From Thauera humireducens (lineage in GTDB: Bacteria > Pseudomonadota > Gammaproteobacteria > Burkholderiales > Rhodocyclaceae), in contig NZ_CP014646.1 of NCBI RefSeq assembly GCF_001051995.2, positions 3,038,001 to 3,102,000 of the forward strand: a DNA stretch of 64,000 nucleotides, given 5' to 3'. Of the stretch, positions 37,503 through 51,683 are shown in pieces. A model generated the notes under the pieces. That model did not search any database and had not been told where the DNA came from. It saw only the letters and a list, made by a program, of their open reading frames with translations. A program made the translations under genes and the position numbers. Positions within the stretch are counted from its first letter, which is position 1. The number at the start of each line of letters is the position of its first letter.

Positions 37503-38480
37503 TCAGAACGGCGGATCGTCCGCTGCAGGCTGCACGACTGCGGAAGACGACGGTGCCAAGGCCGTCGACGGCTCGGCCGCGACAAAGGCGATTTCGCCCC
37601 CGAGTGCCTGCACCACTGCCGGCAGCAGATGCGTCAGTTCACCTGTCATCAAGGCAAACTCAGCGTTGAACAGCGCTTCCGCGTCTTCCTTCTCGCCATC
37701 GATCTGGTCACGCACGACATCGAGGAAGTCCAGTCGCTTGATCTCGAGCTTTTCGGTGAGCACGAAGCTGACGCGGTCGTCGAAGGTCAGTGCCAGCCGG
37801 GTCGGCAGCTTGCCGGCTTCCAGATGGCCCTTCACTTCGTCACCGTCCAGTGTGTGACGCACGTAGCGCACCGCGGCCTTGTCCTCGCTGACCGAGCGCA
37901 GTTCGCAGTCTTGGTCGATGGTGAAGCCCGCCGGTGCCTCGCCACCGGCCAGCCAGTCGGCCATCGCCGACATCGGCGACAGTTCGGTGCGCAGCAGCGT
38001 CAGCGGAAAGCTGTCGAGGGTGTGGCGCAGTTGCTCGAGCATGTCCTCGGCCTTGCTCTGGCTCGCAGCGTCGATGACCAGCCAGCCATTGACCGGGTCG
38101 ATCCAGGCGAACATCCGGCGACGACGGGTGAAGGCGCGCGGCAGGAGCTCCTGCGTGACCTGATCGCGCAGTTCCTTCATCTGCTTGCGACCGAGCTTGT
38201 AGCCCTGCTGCTCGGCAAGCTCCTCGGCGCGCTCGTCGGCCTCCTGCTTGACCACGGCCGAGGGCAGCAGACGGTGCTCGAAACCGAGCGAAACCAGCCA
38301 CTGGTCACCGACGGCGTGCACCAGCACGTCATTGTTCAGCGGCGACAACCAGCCGCGGCTCTCCATGTCCTGGCTGCCGCAGGGATGGAAGGGCTTCTTC
38401 GCCAGTTGTTCCTCGAGGCGCTCGGCACTCATGTCCCACTTGGCGGGCAGGCGATAGATCTGCAGGTTCTTGAACCACAT
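37503..38480 (-). CDS. rdgC: Recombination-associated protein RdgC
   Basis: 325 residues starting MWFKNLQIYRL, the family N-terminus, at ATG 38480; an upstream start would add 16 residues. LLPSAVVKQEADERAEEL, GRKQMKELRDQVTQELLPRAF and DRVSFVLTEKLEIKRLDFLD are conserved. RdgC forms a DNA-encircling ring that modulates RecA. Family length is about 300. It follows an SRPBCC gene on the same strand after 70 bases and ends at a strong terminator. Confidence 0.94.
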   Translation of the reverse strand: MWFKNLQIYRLPAKWDMSAERLEEQLAKKPFHPCGSQDMESRGWLSPLNNDVLVHAVGDQWLVSLGFEHRLLPSAVVKQEADERAEELAEQQGYKLGRKQMKELRDQVTQELLPRAFTRRRRMFAWIDPVNGWLVIDAASQSKAEDMLEQLRHTLDSFPLTLLRTELSPMSAMADWLAGGEAPAGFTIDQDCELRSVSEDKAAVRYVRHTLDGDEVKGHLEAGKLPTRLALTFDDRVSFVLTEKLEIKRLDFLDVVRDQIDGEKEDAEALFNAEFALMTGELTHLLPAVVQALGGEIAFVAAEPSTALAPSSSAVVQPAADDPPF

Positions 38481-38550
38481 GGGGGTCTTTCCTTGTCGTG
38501 AACGAATACACGCCCGCTGCCGGGGCAACGGGCGCGGTCAATGGCGGGGA

Positions 38551-39030
38551 TTACTGCTGCAGACCGCCGGATGCGGCGATCATGCGGATGACGCGAACGG
38601 TATCGACGTCGGACTGGTGGTAAGCCGAGCGCACGAAGTCGGCATAACGCGCATCGTCGCTATCCGCAGTTTCAGGCAGCGTGGTCTGGTAGCAGAAGCG
38701 CAGGAACAGCGCACCGGCCTGCGGTTCATCGATGCGAATCGTCAGGCTTCCCCCGGGATGCTGTGCGTTCGCCTCCGACTCGAAGCGAATCCAGTCGAAA
38801 GGACTGAACGTGACGCGGTCTCGAATGACCACGCCACCGAAGTCGAGGTCGCGCACCAGGCCAGCGTCGCTGCGCTCGACGATACGACAGGCTTCGAGAC
38901 CCGGCAGGAAGGGACGGGCGTCCTCTGCCCGGCACAAGAGGCCGAACCACAACTCCTCGCGCGTCAGCGGATCCTGCAGGGGGTTAGCGAGATCGTTGAC
39001 CTCGATCAGATGTTCGAATTTCAAGGGCAT
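38551..39030 (-). CDS. SRPBCC-fold protein (DUF1857-like)
   Basis: 159 residues starting MPLKFEHLIEVNDLANP and containing LTREELWFGLLCRAE, both typical of the AtaL-like/DUF1857 branch of the START/SRPBCC superfamily. The fold forms a hydrophobic pocket for small ligands. No catalytic residue can be named. GGAGAT precedes the ATG. It may be cotranscribed with rdgC, with no obvious functional link. Confidence 0.78.
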   Translation of the reverse strand: MPLKFEHLIEVNDLANPLQDPLTREELWFGLLCRAEDARPFLPGLEACRIVERSDAGLVRDLDFGGVVIRDRVTFSPFDWIRFESEANAQHPGGSLTIRIDEPQAGALFLRFCYQTTLPETADSDDARYADFVRSAYHQSDVDTVRVIRMIAASGGLQQ

Positions 39031-39082
39031 CTCCTGTGCAGGCGCGACAGTTTACCCCGTCGACCGGCCGGGCCGGGATACC

Positions 39083-39817
39083 ATGCGCGCCATGCAACTC
39101 GAACGACTTCTCCATGCCCAGGGCTTCGGCAGCCGCAAGGAATGCCGCGCCCTGATCCGTGCCGGCCACGTCAGCGTCGCCGGCGTTTCCTGCGAAGACC
39201 CCTATGCGGATTTCGACCCCGGCAGCAGCGATGGTTCGGCCGGCCTCGAATTCAGTGTCGGCGACGAAACCTGGCGCTTTCGTGCCAAGGCCTACCTGAT
39301 GCTGCACAAGCCCACGGGCTACGAGTGCTCGCACAAGCCGACCTTCCATCCCTCGGTCTTCACGCTGCTGCCGCCACAGATGCTGCTGCGCGACGTGCAG
39401 TGTGTCGGCCGGCTGGACCAGGACACGACCGGGCTGCTCCTGCTGTCGGACGACGGGCAGTTCATCCACCAGTGGAGCTCGGGCAAGAAGCGCACGCCGA
39501 AGGTGTATGAGGTGACGCTGAAGCATGCGGTCGGCGAGGATTTCGTCGCCCAGCTGCTCGCCGGCGTCGAGCTGCATGACGAACCGGCGCCGATCGCGGC
39601 GGCGGCCTGCGAACTGACATCCGAAACGACCCTGCGCCTGACGATCTGCGAAGGCAAGTATCACCAGGTCAAGCGCATGATCGCCGCCGCGGGCAACCGC
39701 GTCGAAGCCCTGCACCGCAGCCGAGTCGGCGGACTCTCGCTGGACCCCGCACTGGCGCCGGGCGAGTGGCGCTGGCTGGAAGCGGCCGACCTGCAGACGC
39801 TGGCCGACTACGCCTGA
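39083..39817 (+). CDS. rsuA: 16S rRNA pseudouridine synthase, RsuA family
   Basis: 244 residues. An N-terminal S4-like domain (LLHAQGFGSRKECRALIRAGHV) precedes the catalytic domain with CVGRLDQDTTGLLLLSDDG, where the Asp of RLDQDT is the nucleophile, and KYHQVKRMIAAAGNRVEALHR at the end (split motif). RsuA modifies U516 of 16S rRNA; RluE/F-type alternatives cannot be excluded from sequence alone. ATG 39092 is an alternative start three codons later. Confidence 0.88.
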   Translation: MRAMQLERLLHAQGFGSRKECRALIRAGHVSVAGVSCEDPYADFDPGSSDGSAGLEFSVGDETWRFRAKAYLMLHKPTGYECSHKPTFHPSVFTLLPPQMLLRDVQCVGRLDQDTTGLLLLSDDGQFIHQWSSGKKRTPKVYEVTLKHAVGEDFVAQLLAGVELHDEPAPIAAAACELTSETTLRLTICEGKYHQVKRMIAAAGNRVEALHRSRVGGLSLDPALAPGEWRWLEAADLQTLADYA

Positions 39818-39820
39818 ATC

Positions 39821-39843
39821 AACGCTGGCTTCGGGCCGGCGTT
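39821..39843. terminator. Stem-loop between convergent rsuA and lipoprotein genes
   Basis: AACGCTGGC-TTCGG-GCCGGCGTT forms a nine-base stem with one G-U pair. It begins three bases after the rsuA stop and its last base belongs to the stop codon of the opposing gene. No T run follows. Confidence 0.5.
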
Positions 39844-40847
39844 CAGAAACGCATTTCCAGGCCGGCTCCGACGGCCCAGCTGCGGTCGCGCTCGCGATCC
39901 TCGTGGCCCCGGGGCCAGAAATGGCCGACGATGAACTCCGCCAGCAGCCAGTCGCGATAGACGGGTTGCAGCCACTTCAGGCGGATGCCGTATTCGCCCA
40001 CGTCGGTTTCCGCGCCGGTTTCACCACTGGCCAACGCCTCGAGCGACAGCAGCCTGGTATCGCCGAAGGTCTTGAACATCCCGATGCTGCTCGACCACGC
40101 GAAGCCGTCGGTTTCCTTGGTGAGGGTCGCCGCGTTCTGCCATTTCAGCGCCAGCGATGGCGAATAGGCGTGCTCGAGGTTGATTGCTGTGGTCGAACCC
40201 AAGCCGTCGCTGGCACGCCAGAACACCGTCTCGCGGAACTCGGCGCTGTTCGATGCCGAAAGCGCCCATGACCTGCGATAGCGTGCCTGTGCGTAGGGCT
40301 TGATGCCCCCCCGCACCCCGACCCGCAGATCGACATAGTCACGCAGGTTGAAACCCAACCCAAGGAAGCCGGTCTGGTCCGCGCTTCGACGCTCGCGCAG
40401 CAGCTGCTGTTCGCGGGAAAAGGTCTCCGGCTGGTCAGAGATCAGCTCGCGCTCGTTCTCCTGTCCGAAGAACACGTAGGCCTTGTCCTTCAGGTTCGGC
40501 AGGTCGAATCGGGCACGAAAGCGCACGCTGGTGCTGCTGCCGTCGTCTTCACGCCAGCTGGCGCGAATGCCCAGTCGGCCGTGCGACACCTTGCCGCCGT
40601 CGGCAAAGGGCTTGTCGCCGAACCAGTCGTTCACCTCTTCGCCCAGCCAGTGCGCGAATTCGCGAACCTTGCGCCGGGTCGTGTCGACGAAATCCTCCGA
40701 TTCGTGTTCCGCGCCCGCAAGCCGCTGAGTGGGGGGCGCCGCAGGTGTCGTCCGCGCATCGTTGTCCCGCACATGCGGTGAGGTCGTGCCTGCACACCCT
40801 GCGAGTGCAACCACCAGGGCGAAGTGCCAGAAACGCCGGCAGATCAT
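39843..40847 (-). CDS. Putative outer-membrane beta-barrel lipoprotein
   Basis: 334 residues from ATG 40847, preceded by GGGAGG. A lipoprotein signal (MICRRFWHFALVVALAGC, Cys18) leads to a Ser/Thr/Pro-rich linker, a short helix-rich region (RRKVREFAHWLGEEVNDWFGD in part) and then alternating strands ending in Arg-Phe, as in outer-membrane barrels. I know no specific function. The frame extends upstream to 41126 over the AT-rich region, but those residues are unconvincing. Confidence 0.72.
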   Translation of the reverse strand: MICRRFWHFALVVALAGCAGTTSPHVRDNDARTTPAAPPTQRLAGAEHESEDFVDTTRRKVREFAHWLGEEVNDWFGDKPFADGGKVSHGRLGIRASWREDDGSSTSVRFRARFDLPNLKDKAYVFFGQENERELISDQPETFSREQQLLRERRSADQTGFLGLGFNLRDYVDLRVGVRGGIKPYAQARYRRSWALSASNSAEFRETVFWRASDGLGSTTAINLEHAYSPSLALKWQNAATLTKETDGFAWSSSIGMFKTFGDTRLLSLEALASGETGAETDVGEYGIRLKWLQPVYRDWLLAEFIVGHFWPRGHEDRERDRSWAVGAGLEMRF

Positions 40848-41186
40848 GACTGCCTCCCTTTGGGCCTTTCTTGTCCTTCCGATTCTACGCCGGTCTGTTC
40901 GACGGGGTTTTGCAGGGTCCACTGTCGTGCGGCGGGCAGCCAGATGGGGGAAGGTTTGTTTGTTCTGTTTTTCTTTTAATTTAAATAATAAAGATGTAAA
41001 CAGTCGGGCAAAAACTGTGGATAAGTCCTGTGCGCCCTTGAAGGACAGGGTTTTGGCTGCGGTAAAACACCGTGGACAAACCCCGTAGACCGCTGTGCGT
41101 GAATTGTCCATCGTTTTTCGACACAAGCGGATTGTCCGGCTTGTTCACAAGCTTTCCCGCACTTTTGTCCAGGAATATCCACAGTC
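40848..41186. other. AT-rich intergenic region upstream of earP
   Basis: 339 bases, divergent between the lipoprotein and earP. 40960-41010 is very AT-rich (ATTTAAATAATAAAG). TGTGGATAA occurs at 41016-41024, with an imperfect ATATCCACA near 41175. No gene or confident promoter is identified. Confidence 0.5.
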
Positions 41187-42362
41187 ATGCAGTCCGTTCA
41201 TCGCTCATCTGCCCTTAACTGGGAGATCTTCTGTCAGGTTGTGGATAATTTTGGGGATATTGGCGTCTGCTGGCGGCTCGCACGCGATCTCGCGGCTCGG
41301 ACGGGATCTCAGGTCCGCTTGTGGGTGGACGATTGGACGGTGCTGACGCGCATCTGTCCCGAGGCACGAACGCTCGATCCGCAGCAGGGGGGACGGGTTG
41401 CCGGTGTCGACTTGCGGCAGTGGACGGATCCGTTCCCGCGGGTGGCGCCGGCCGATGTCGTGATCGAGGCGTTCGCCTGCGAGATCCCGGAGGCGCACCT
41501 GCAGGCAATGGCGGCGCGAACGCCGGTGCCGGTGTGGATCAATCTCGAGTACCTGTCGGCCGAGGACTGGGTGGCCGGTTGTCATGCGCTGGCATCGCCG
41601 CATCCGCGCCTGCCGCTGGTGAAGCACTTCTTCTTTCCCGGTTTCGACGAAGGCACGGGGGGCCTGCTGCGCGAGCCGGACCTGCTCGCGCGCCGCGATG
41701 CCTTCCGCGCCGATTCGGCCGGGCGGGGCGACTGGCTCGCGCGCCGCGGCGTGCTTGCCGGCCATGACGAGACCTGCGTGTCGCTGTTCGCCTACGAACA
41801 GGCCCGGCTGCCCGGCCTCATCCGCCTCTGGACGCAGGGGGCGCAGCGACTGCATGTGCTGGTTCCCGAAGGGCGGGTGCTGGGCGATGTCGAACGTGCG
41901 CTGGGGCGCACCGCGCTGAAGGTCGGCGATTGCATTCACGAAGGCAGTCTGAGCGTGCATGTGCTGCCCTTCACCGACCAGGATGGCTACGACGAGCTGC
42001 TGTGGGCCTGCGACCTGAACTTCGTGCGCGGTGAGGATTCCTTCGTGCGCGCACAGTGGGCCGGCGTGCCCTGCGTGTGGCAGATCTATCCGCAGGACGA
42101 GGATGCGCACTTCGACAAGCTCGAGGCCTTCATGGCCCGCTACCTTGCCGGTGCGGCCCTGCCCGAGGCGGAAGCGTTCGGCGCCTTCTGGCGCGCCTGG
42201 AACGGACGCGGTGACCCGGCGGCCGCCTGGCCGGCCTTCGCCGCCGCGCTGCCCGGACTGCAGCGTCGTGCCGCGCGCTGGTGCGACGACCTGGCGCGAC
42301 AATCGGATCTTGTTTCACGCTTGACAGGATTCTGTTCCCACATTCCGGCCGTCGCGGGGTAG
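41187..42362 (+). CDS. earP: EF-P Arg32 rhamnosyltransferase EarP
   Basis: 391 residues, GT-B glycosyltransferase. [21 protein letters not shown] holds the conserved Asp residues used in catalysis, and [17 protein letters not shown] with [13 protein letters not shown] is the dTDP-rhamnose-binding region of the C-terminal lobe. It transfers rhamnose to Arg32 of EF-P, which the ribosome needs for efficient synthesis of polyproline stretches. It lies directly before efp. TGTGGATAA occurs in its coding sequence at 41240. Confidence 0.95.
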   Translation: MQSVHRSSALNWEIFCQVVDNFGDIGVCWRLARDLAARTGSQVRLWVDDWTVLTRICPEARTLDPQQGGRVAGVDLRQWTDPFPRVAPADVVIEAFACEIPEAHLQAMAARTPVPVWINLEYLSAEDWVAGCHALASPHPRLPLVKHFFFPGFDEGTGGLLREPDLLARRDAFRADSAGRGDWLARRGVLAGHDETCVSLFAYEQARLPGLIRLWTQGAQRLHVLVPEGRVLGDVERALGRTALKVGDCIHEGSLSVHVLPFTDQDGYDELLWACDLNFVRGEDSFVRAQWAGVPCVWQIYPQDEDAHFDKLEAFMARYLAGAALPEAEAFGAFWRAWNGRGDPAAAWPAFAAALPGLQRRAARWCDDLARQSDLVSRLTGFCSHIPAVAG

Positions 42363-42365
42363 AAT
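42360..42365 (+). promoter_or_regulatory. Candidate -10 element for efp
   Basis: TAGAAT overlaps the earP stop codon, 62 bases before the efp ATG. No matching -35 at 16-18 bases is clear. It would give efp its own promoter in addition to read-through from earP. Confidence 0.4.
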
Positions 42366-42426
42366 CCCGCGCCTAATTTTCAAAGACATGCGGCTCTCGC
42401 CGCGTCGATTTCATTCAGGAAACAGC

Positions 42427-42984
42427 ATGAAAACCGCTCAGGAACTCCGCTCCGGCAACGTCATCATGGTCGGTAGCGACCCGCTGGTGGTGCAGAAGGC
42501 CGAATACAACAAGTCCGGCCGCAACGCCGCGGTCGTCAAGATGAAGCTCAAGAACCTGCTGACCGGCGCGCCCTCCGAATCGGTCTACAAGGCTGACGAC
42601 AAGTTCGAAGTGGTCGTGCTCGACCGCAAGGAAGTGACCTACTCCTACTTCGCCGATCCGATGTACGTGTTCATGGACGCCGACTACGAGCAGTACGAAG
42701 TCGAAGCCGAGAACATGACCGACGCGCTGAAGTACCTCGAAGACGGCCTGCAGTGCGAAGTCGTGTTCTACAACGGCAAGGCCATCTCGGTCGAACTGCC
42801 GAACAGCGTCGTGCGCGAAGTCGTCTACACCGAGCCTGCCGTCAAGGGCGACACCTCGGGCAAGGTCATGAAGCCGGCCAAGATCTCCACGGGCTTCGAG
42901 CTGCCGGTGCCGGCCTTCGTCGAAATCGGTGACAAGATCGAGATCGACACCCGTACCGACGAGTACAAGAACCGCGTCAAGTAA
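42427..42984 (+). CDS. efp: Elongation factor P, Arg32 type
   Basis: 185 residues, full length with three OB-like domains. The modification loop reads [11 protein letters not shown] with Arg at residue 32, the substrate of EarP, instead of the Lys34 used by the EpmA pathway. EF-P relieves stalling at polyproline motifs. ATG 42427 follows AGGAA. The codon choice is strongly biased, as expected for a highly expressed gene, and a terminator follows. Confidence 0.96.
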   Translation: MKTAQELRSGNVIMVGSDPLVVQKAEYNKSGRNAAVVKMKLKNLLTGAPSESVYKADDKFEVVVLDRKEVTYSYFADPMYVFMDADYEQYEVEAENMTDALKYLEDGLQCEVVFYNGKAISVELPNSVVREVVYTEPAVKGDTSGKVMKPAKISTGFELPVPAFVEIGDKIEIDTRTDEYKNRVK

Positions 42985-43004
42985 TCGACGTCGTTCTGCA
43001 AGCG

Positions 43005-43032
43005 AAAGGGCCCGCGTGGCCCTTTTGTTTTC
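43005..43032 (+). terminator. Rho-independent terminator of efp
   Basis: AAAGGGCC-CGCGT-GGCCCTTT forms an eight-base stem (43005-43012/43018-43025), followed by TGTTTTC. It begins 20 bases after the efp stop. Confidence 0.88.
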
Positions 43033-43115
43033 TTGAGCGTCGAACCAGGCGTGCCGTGTGTTGTCTTCCTTGGCACAATCCTGTCGTTCCTCGTCAACTC
43101 ACCGTCATCGCCGCC

Positions 43116-43598
43116 ATGAAGCCCCTGATTGTCACCCTCGCCGGCCCGATCCTGATGCTGCTTGCCGCCTGTGCGCCCGAGGCCCCCGCGGAGAAAGCGG
43201 AGAAGGCGGCAAGCGAAGCGGCCGAGGCCGCGCGCGAGGCGCTCGACAAGGCGGGCGAGGCGGTGAAGAAGCTCGGCGAGTCCGGTAGCGCGGCCGCCCA
43301 GGCGGTGGTCGAGTCCGCCACCGAGAAGGTGAAGGAAGGCGCAGAAGTGGCCGAAGAGGCGGTGCGCGAGAATTCGGACGTCGCCCGCGAAGTCACCGAT
43401 GCGGGCGTGCGTGACGCCAAGGAGGCTGCCGAAGCCGCGGCCCAGCGGATCGCCGACGCGACGCGCGGCGCGGCGCAACGCCTGAAGGAAGCCGGCCAGG
43501 GCGCGCTCGGCAGCGTGCGTCCGCGCGAGGATGGCGCACCGGTCGAGGACGCCACGGTCGAGGCGGCGACGGAACCGAAACCCGACGCCGTGAAGTGA
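43116..43598 (+). CDS. Ala/Glu/Lys-rich coiled-coil lipoprotein
   Basis: 160 residues. A signal with lipobox LAAC (Cys19) is followed by about 120 residues made almost wholly of Ala, Glu, Lys, Asp and Arg in a helical 11-residue-like pattern (AEKAEKAASEAAEAAREALDK in part), resembling LEA or apolipoprotein-like helices. It could coat the membrane or act as a spacer; no function can be assigned. ATG 43116 is chosen for the signal peptide. It stands alone between the efp terminator and uvrA. Confidence 0.75.
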   Translation: MKPLIVTLAGPILMLLAACAPEAPAEKAEKAASEAAEAAREALDKAGEAVKKLGESGSAAAQAVVESATEKVKEGAEVAEEAVRENSDVAREVTDAGVRDAKEAAEAAAQRIADATRGAAQRLKEAGQGALGSVRPREDGAPVEDATVEAATEPKPDAVK

Positions 43599-43716
43599 GT
43601 CCGGCTCCGCCGGGCTGGCGATGTCGCTCCGGCCGCAATGGTCGATGTCGGTGCCTGATCCCCACCCGCAGGGGAACCTTTCACCCCCGGGCATGAGTCG
43701 GATGCCGGTCCGCGCC

Positions 43717-43722
43717 TAGAAT
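43717..43722 (+). promoter_or_regulatory. Candidate -10 element for the double uvrA
   Basis: TAGAAT, 29 bases before the ATG at 43751. The -35 region is weak (TGAGTC at 43694). No LexA-box-like CTG-N10-CAG was recognised. Confidence 0.35.
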
Positions 43723-43750
43723 GGCGTCTTGTGTCCGAGCTTTCCGTCCC

Positions 43751-49447
<5,697 letters not shown>

Positions 49448-49591
49448 TGCAGTGCAGCGGAACCCCGGCCGCTGTGTCCGGGTCATCTATGCGGCATGCC
49501 GCCGTTCGGCGGCGGGCGGCGGTCGCAATCATCTTTCGTGGGCGGGTGCCGTCAGGAAACCCGCGTTGTGGATCAATACAGGAATGCAGGA

Positions 49592-50290
49592 ATGAGCACG
49601 CGAACGATAAAGGTGTGGGATCTGCCCACGCGCATTTTCCACTGGCTGCTGGCCATACTGGTGGTCGCCGCCTTCGTCACGGGCTGGCTGGGCGGCAACC
49701 TCATCGAATGGCACGGCCGTGCCGGCATCGCCATCACCGGCCTGCTGGCGTTCCGTCTCGTGTGGGGTTTCATCGGCTCGACCTACGCCCGTTTTGCCGA
49801 CTTCGTGCCCGGCCCCGCCCATATCTGGGCGCACATCCGGGGTGAATGGAACGGTCTGGGCCACAATCCTTTCGGCGCCCTGTCGGTACTCGCCCTGCTG
49901 GGCATCCTGATCTTCCAGGCGGTGAGCGGGCTGGTGTCGAACGACGACATCGCCTTCGAGGGACCGCTGTACGCGCTGGTCAGCAAGGACACCAGCGACT
50001 GGCTCAGCAGTCTGCACCGGCTGAACTTCTGGGTGATCATCGCCTTGGTGGCGGCGCACGTGGGCGCCATCCTGTATTACCTGCATGCGAAGAAGGACAA
50101 CCTGGTGAAGCCGATGATCGTCGGTACCAAGGAGGTCTCCGACCCGGATGCCCGGGCCGCGCAGGGCGGCGGTGTGCTGGCTTTCGTGGTTGCACTCGCG
50201 ATTGCGCTCGCGGTGGTCTGGGCTGCCAACGGGGGTTTGCTGCCGCCGCCGCCACCGCCCGCGCCAGCCGAAGCGACGCCCGCCTGGTAA
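49592..50290 (+). CDS. Membrane cytochrome b561-type protein
   Basis: 232 residues with four main membrane helices and a fifth near the C-terminus. KVWDLPTRIFHWLLAILVVAAF gives the first haem-ligand His, HGRAGIAITGLLAFRLVWGFIGS the second, and LHRLNFWVIIALVAAHVGAIL two more, the pattern of bacterial b-type (Ni/Fe-hydrogenase-like) cytochromes b561. The tail is PPPPPP-APAE. It likely moves electrons between quinones and a periplasmic partner. It stands just before the AraC/mau region; a link to amine oxidation is possible but unproven. Confidence 0.85.
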   Translation: MSTRTIKVWDLPTRIFHWLLAILVVAAFVTGWLGGNLIEWHGRAGIAITGLLAFRLVWGFIGSTYARFADFVPGPAHIWAHIRGEWNGLGHNPFGALSVLALLGILIFQAVSGLVSNDDIAFEGPLYALVSKDTSDWLSSLHRLNFWVIIALVAAHVGAILYYLHAKKDNLVKPMIVGTKEVSDPDARAAQGGGVLAFVVALAIALAVVWAANGGLLPPPPPPAPAEATPAW

Positions 50291-50339
50291 GCGCGGACGG
50301 CACGGTCGCCGTGGCGGCGGCGGTCGTGCCCCCCGGCCT

Positions 50340-51350
50340 TCAGGTGCGGCGCGCGCGGCTCAGCGTTCCCATCGGGAGTTCGCCGAACAACTCGCGGTAG
50401 TAGCGCGAGAACAGGCTCATGTGCCAGAAGCCCCACTTGGCGGCGACGTTGGCGATGGTGACGATCTGCTCCGGCGCGCTCTGCAACTGGGCGCGCACCC
50501 GGTGCAGGCGGATGTTGCGCATGTAGGTCACCGGGGTGATGCCCAGCACGCGGATGAAGGCATGGTTGAGCGTGCGCCGGCTCACCCGCAACTGTTCGCA
50601 CAGCTCGCCGATCGTGGGCGGGTAGCCGGGGTTGGCCAGGGTCGCCTCGCGTACGCGATTGACGATGTAGCGGTGGATGCGGTGCTCGTGGTGCTTGGAG
50701 CCGTCCGAACGGCCGCGGGCCAGTACCTGCACGCAGGACGCGAGCAGTTCGTCCTCGAAGTGGCGCCACGCCTGATCGTTTCCGTCATCGCCGGGCAGGT
50801 GCTCCGCGAATCGCTGCAGGCCGCCCAGCACCGCCGATTTCAGGCGAGCCGAGATCTCCGCCGAGACACTTTCCGCGGGCTTCAGCGACTCCAGCAGTTT
50901 GCGCAGGTTCATGCATTCGACGCGTTCTGCGTAGCACTCGAGGCACTCCGCGGGAATGACGGCGGCGGCGATCTCCGAGCGTCTGGAGGTCCGGAACAGC
51001 AGCTCGCTGTTCTTGTCGAGCGTCAGCACGGACTGGGCGTTGATCGGCAGCAGGCCCCAGCTGGCTTCGCCCTCGACGACGGTCGGGAAGCCGATGACAT
51101 AGCTGTCCGGCGGTGCGCTGGCCACTTCATCGACCGAGCGATTCATTGCTTCGCGGAACAGCTGCAGCCCTTGCCGGGACACGCTGGTGACTGCGCCGGT
51201 GAATTCACCCTTGCACAACTGCGTGTAGTCCTGTGACCAGAACGGCAGTGCATCCGCCTGTTCGAGCACATCGCTCGTCGTTCGCCGAACGACCATGAAG
51301 TCGCCGCGCGGGGTCGGCACCCGGCCGGCGAAGCTCTCGTTGAGATTCAA
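50340..51350 (-). CDS. AraC-family transcriptional regulator
   Basis: 336 residues. The C-terminal HTH is typical: IGELCEQLRVSRRTLNHAFIRVLGITPVTYMRNIRLHRVR in overlapping parts, then IANVAAKWGFWHMSLFSRYYRELFGELP. The N-terminal domain resembles the AraC-binding-like domain of EutR-type regulators that respond to small amines. The start is a TTG at 51350 after a strong GGAGGAG. It is divergent from mauF over 333 bases, so it is the best candidate to control methylamine use. The known Paracoccus MauR is LysR-type, so this would be a different control scheme. Confidence 0.87.
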   Translation of the reverse strand: MNLNESFAGRVPTPRGDFMVVRRTTSDVLEQADALPFWSQDYTQLCKGEFTGAVTSVSRQGLQLFREAMNRSVDEVASAPPDSYVIGFPTVVEGEASWGLLPINAQSVLTLDKNSELLFRTSRRSEIAAAVIPAECLECYAERVECMNLRKLLESLKPAESVSAEISARLKSAVLGGLQRFAEHLPGDDGNDQAWRHFEDELLASCVQVLARGRSDGSKHHEHRIHRYIVNRVREATLANPGYPPTIGELCEQLRVSRRTLNHAFIRVLGITPVTYMRNIRLHRVRAQLQSAPEQIVTIANVAAKWGFWHMSLFSRYYRELFGELPMGTLSRARRT

Positions 51351-51683
51351 TTCAACTCCTCCTCCGCATCCCTGTTCTCGTCGATGCGCACTTGAGCGGC
51401 ATCGGCGGACATGGCTTTATCGTTTGAGTCTCCTCGACCTGCAGGTACCCGTGGGCCTGCTGCTGGCAAGGGCGGCGTCTTGTTCGCGCCGTGATCCCAC
51501 TGCCACGCATGCAACATAAGCCAGATGCGTAGGCGCGGGATAGCAAGAATCAGCAACAGACCCTGCCCGACCGGGTTCACCGGCCGGGTCATGCCGAATA
51601 TTGCTACGAGTGTCCGGGGTGCCCTCCTAACCTGAACCTGCACGATCAACCAGCGGGCCTCGGAGCCCGAACAGGAGGGGACA
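51351..51683. other. Divergent araC/mauF regulatory region
   Basis: 333 bases. A minus-strand frame of 100 codons (51347-51649, TTG start) overlaps the regulator start but has no convincing protein features. The mau promoter should lie here; no confident -35/-10 pair or repeated operator was found. AGGAGGGGA directly precedes mauF. Confidence 0.5.

Noticed and set aside
40848..41126. Upstream extension of the outer-membrane lipoprotein to 41126
   Set aside because: The extra 93 residues come from the AT-rich intergenic region and would bury the lipoprotein signal; GGGAGG supports the start at 40847.
42321..42365. TTGACA and TAGAAT as a promoter pair for efp
   Set aside because: The spacer is 33 bases, about twice what sigma-70 accepts; only the -10 element is kept as a candidate.
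51347..51649. Minus-strand frame of 100 codons ending at the AraC start
   Set aside because: TTG start without a well-spaced ribosome-binding site and no convincing protein feature; the overlap with the regulator start is noted but probably chance.
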